From positions 1-15,100 of the forward strand of contig JAVYAJ010000138.1 in assembly GCA_032229885.1 (NCBI GenBank): a DNA stretch of 15,100 nucleotides, in the 5' to 3' direction. This document shows positions 14,224-15,100 of the stretch, piece by piece. A model generated the notes under the pieces. The model ran no database searches. It was given only the letters and a program-made list of their open reading frames with translations, and was not told where the DNA came from. Numbering within the stretch: the stretch's first letter is position 1; each line of letters begins with the position of its first letter. The position numbers were made by a program, and so were the translations under genes. The DNA comes from Anammoximicrobium sp032229885 (lineage in GTDB: Bacteria; Planctomycetota; Planctomycetia; Pirellulales; Pirellulaceae).

Positions 14224-14362
14224 TGATCGGCCCGGTGAAGACGCCGATCTGATGTGAACGGAGCGCGCCGACGTGGGCGACAAGAATGGCAGCACGCGCG
14301 ATACCGTGCAGAATCTCGGCGCAGATCAGGACCAGCCAGATGACGATGGCTTTGCTAAGCAT
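14175..14362 (-). pseudogene. Small membrane protein, N-terminal fragment
   Basis: Reading from ATG 14362: MLSKAIVIWLVLICAEILHG, then a polar link ARAAILVAHVGALRSHQIG and a second hydrophobic segment VFTGPIIILAIALVFVRWIGATRR. The pattern of two membrane helices joined by a short loop with RxHQIGVFTG resembles small integral membrane proteins of unknown function that I recall with a similar AETLHG...RQIGVFTG layout and about 130-150 residues. Only about 62 residues remain. The frame continues as QGPWG-stop into the 3' end of the giant gene, with which it overlaps on the opposite strand. No Shine-Dalgarno sequence precedes the ATG, which lies inside an inverted repeat, so the true 5' end may be displaced. 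Function unknown; not expected to be functional. Confidence 0.5.
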
Positions 14363-14460
14363 CGTTCGAGAAACAACTGTCGCACTTTGCACCGCAACGC
14401 CCTAGCTGGTCCCCAGACAGACGCGGGATATCGGACAAGTATTTCTCGAACGATGCTAAG
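14354..14460. mobile_element. MITE-like inverted-repeat element, about 100 bp
   Basis: AGCATCGTTCGAGAAA at 14358-14373 is the perfect reverse complement of 14442-14457 (16 bp). The six bases GCTAAG occur in direct orientation at both outer edges (14354-14359 and 14455-14460), overlapping the repeats, as a target-site duplication might. The 68-bp interior has no coding potential of note. The element separates the truncated transposase from the membrane-protein fragment. A non-autonomous miniature element is the simplest reading; a simple large hairpin is the alternative. Confidence 0.55.
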
Positions 14461-14483
14461 TTGCCCCCGCCGTTGCAAATACG

Positions 14484-15100
14484 AAGCCCCAACGTTGCCA
14501 AGGCCAGCGAGATGTGGTGCGCAGCGTGACAACAGTCCAGCGCTTCGTTCACCGGAACACCTTCTAATCCGGCGAAACGGACAATCGTGGGAATCCGGTC
14601 CCAAATCCAGGACGCCCCATCCGCGACGAACGTCACCGTGGCTGCCTGAGCCGCACCCACCCGGTGCAAATGCATCGCAATTAGCTCGGCTATGGCGTCC
14701 GGACCCAAGAACGTCCCGTCAATCGTTGGTTGGGAGCCTTTGACCATGCGGCCCGTTTCGTCGTGGACAAAAATCGTCACCAGTTTCGGCTCCCGCCACT
14801 GGGCATCATGCTTCTTTCCGGGACGCTTCCGCGAACGTCCGGGCGCATAGTCGATCAACAACCCGTCCTCGTCCGTATGCTCCTTGCGCCGGGAGCCTAG
14901 TCGCAACGCGTCCCGGATGTTGGTTCGCCCACCATTGATCTGAACGCACACCTGCTTACCTGCAAGCTCGGTGCCTGACGCCAGACGGTTCGCTTGCCAG
15001 TGCTGCAACTCATGCGTCCGTAGAGCCAAGAGCCCACTGCCACACTGGGACGCAATTCGGCGAACGGTCTTCACGTCCATCACGACCCTCTCACGCTCCA
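14484..15100 (-). pseudogene. ISKra4-like transposase, middle fragment
   Basis: Reading from the window's right edge: RERVVMDVKTVRRIASQ, LAGKQVCVQINGGRTNIRD, APGRSRKRP, WREPKLVTIFVHDETGRMVK, TIDGTFLGPDAIAELIAMHLHRVGA, VTFVADGASWIWDRIPTIV and DCCHAAHHISLALATLGL. This order of motifs matches planctomycete transposases of the ISKra4 group as I recall them. The frame is open past the window end, so the N-terminal part lies outside. Similarity stops after GL (about 14484); RICNGGGN and the following codons are junction and MITE-like sequence, ending at a stop at 14355. The C-terminal region with the last catalytic residue is missing. INGG has Asn where recalled relatives have Asp (DGGR), a likely catalytic position, so the copy was probably inactive before or after truncation. 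Confidence 0.75.

Overview
The window looks like chromosomal DNA from a planctomycete, probably of the Pirellulales type. The reasons are very high GC, an N-terminal LEPR motif (FEPLEPRRVL), a giant mosaic secreted protein with FG-GAP/VCBS repeats and a planctomycete-style C-terminal dockerin, and a palindrome of the kind I recall as scattered through planctomycete genomes. The taxonomic call is inference from these hallmarks only.

Layout. (1) 1-786 is insertion-sequence debris: the C-terminal part of an ISL3-family transposase (+) abuts, at about 598-610, the N-terminal part of an ISKra4-like transposase (-). (2) 787-1572 has no convincing gene. It carries a 104-bp direct repeat (961-1064 and 1280-1383, about 88% identical) and short-period intergenic repeats built on TCCGTGTTCA and ACGCAGAG. 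(3) 1573-about 14170 is, in my reading, one giant gene of roughly 4,200 codons on the + strand, now split into pieces. In order it encodes a LEPR N-terminus, 21 FG-GAP/VCBS units, three SbsA-type Ig-like domains, a three-module right-handed beta-helix, CARDB, PPC-like and IPT/TIG-like domains, a D(E)WDALW domain, three more Ig-like domains, a degenerate metallopeptidase-like domain, a PPC domain, a DPNEK (DUF11-like) domain, an Fn3-like domain and dockerin type I. (4) 14175-15100 is more debris on the minus strand: the 5' part of a small membrane-protein gene, a 100-bp-class inverted-repeat element resembling a MITE, and the middle of a second ISKra4-like transposase running off the window end.

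The giant gene is broken by a -1 frameshift near 3345, an in-frame TAA at 3531, a REP-like palindrome inserted at about 3551-3614 with a change of frame, a -1 frameshift near 9757, and an in-frame TAA at 11890. Its HExxH motif reads HAFGH, and its 3' end is fused to foreign antisense sequence. Because nonsense codons and active-site loss accompany the indels, gene decay explains the pattern better than sequencing error alone. I did not find an evident new multi-gene system. The most interesting material is the decaying surface protein and the non-coding repeats and small elements around it.
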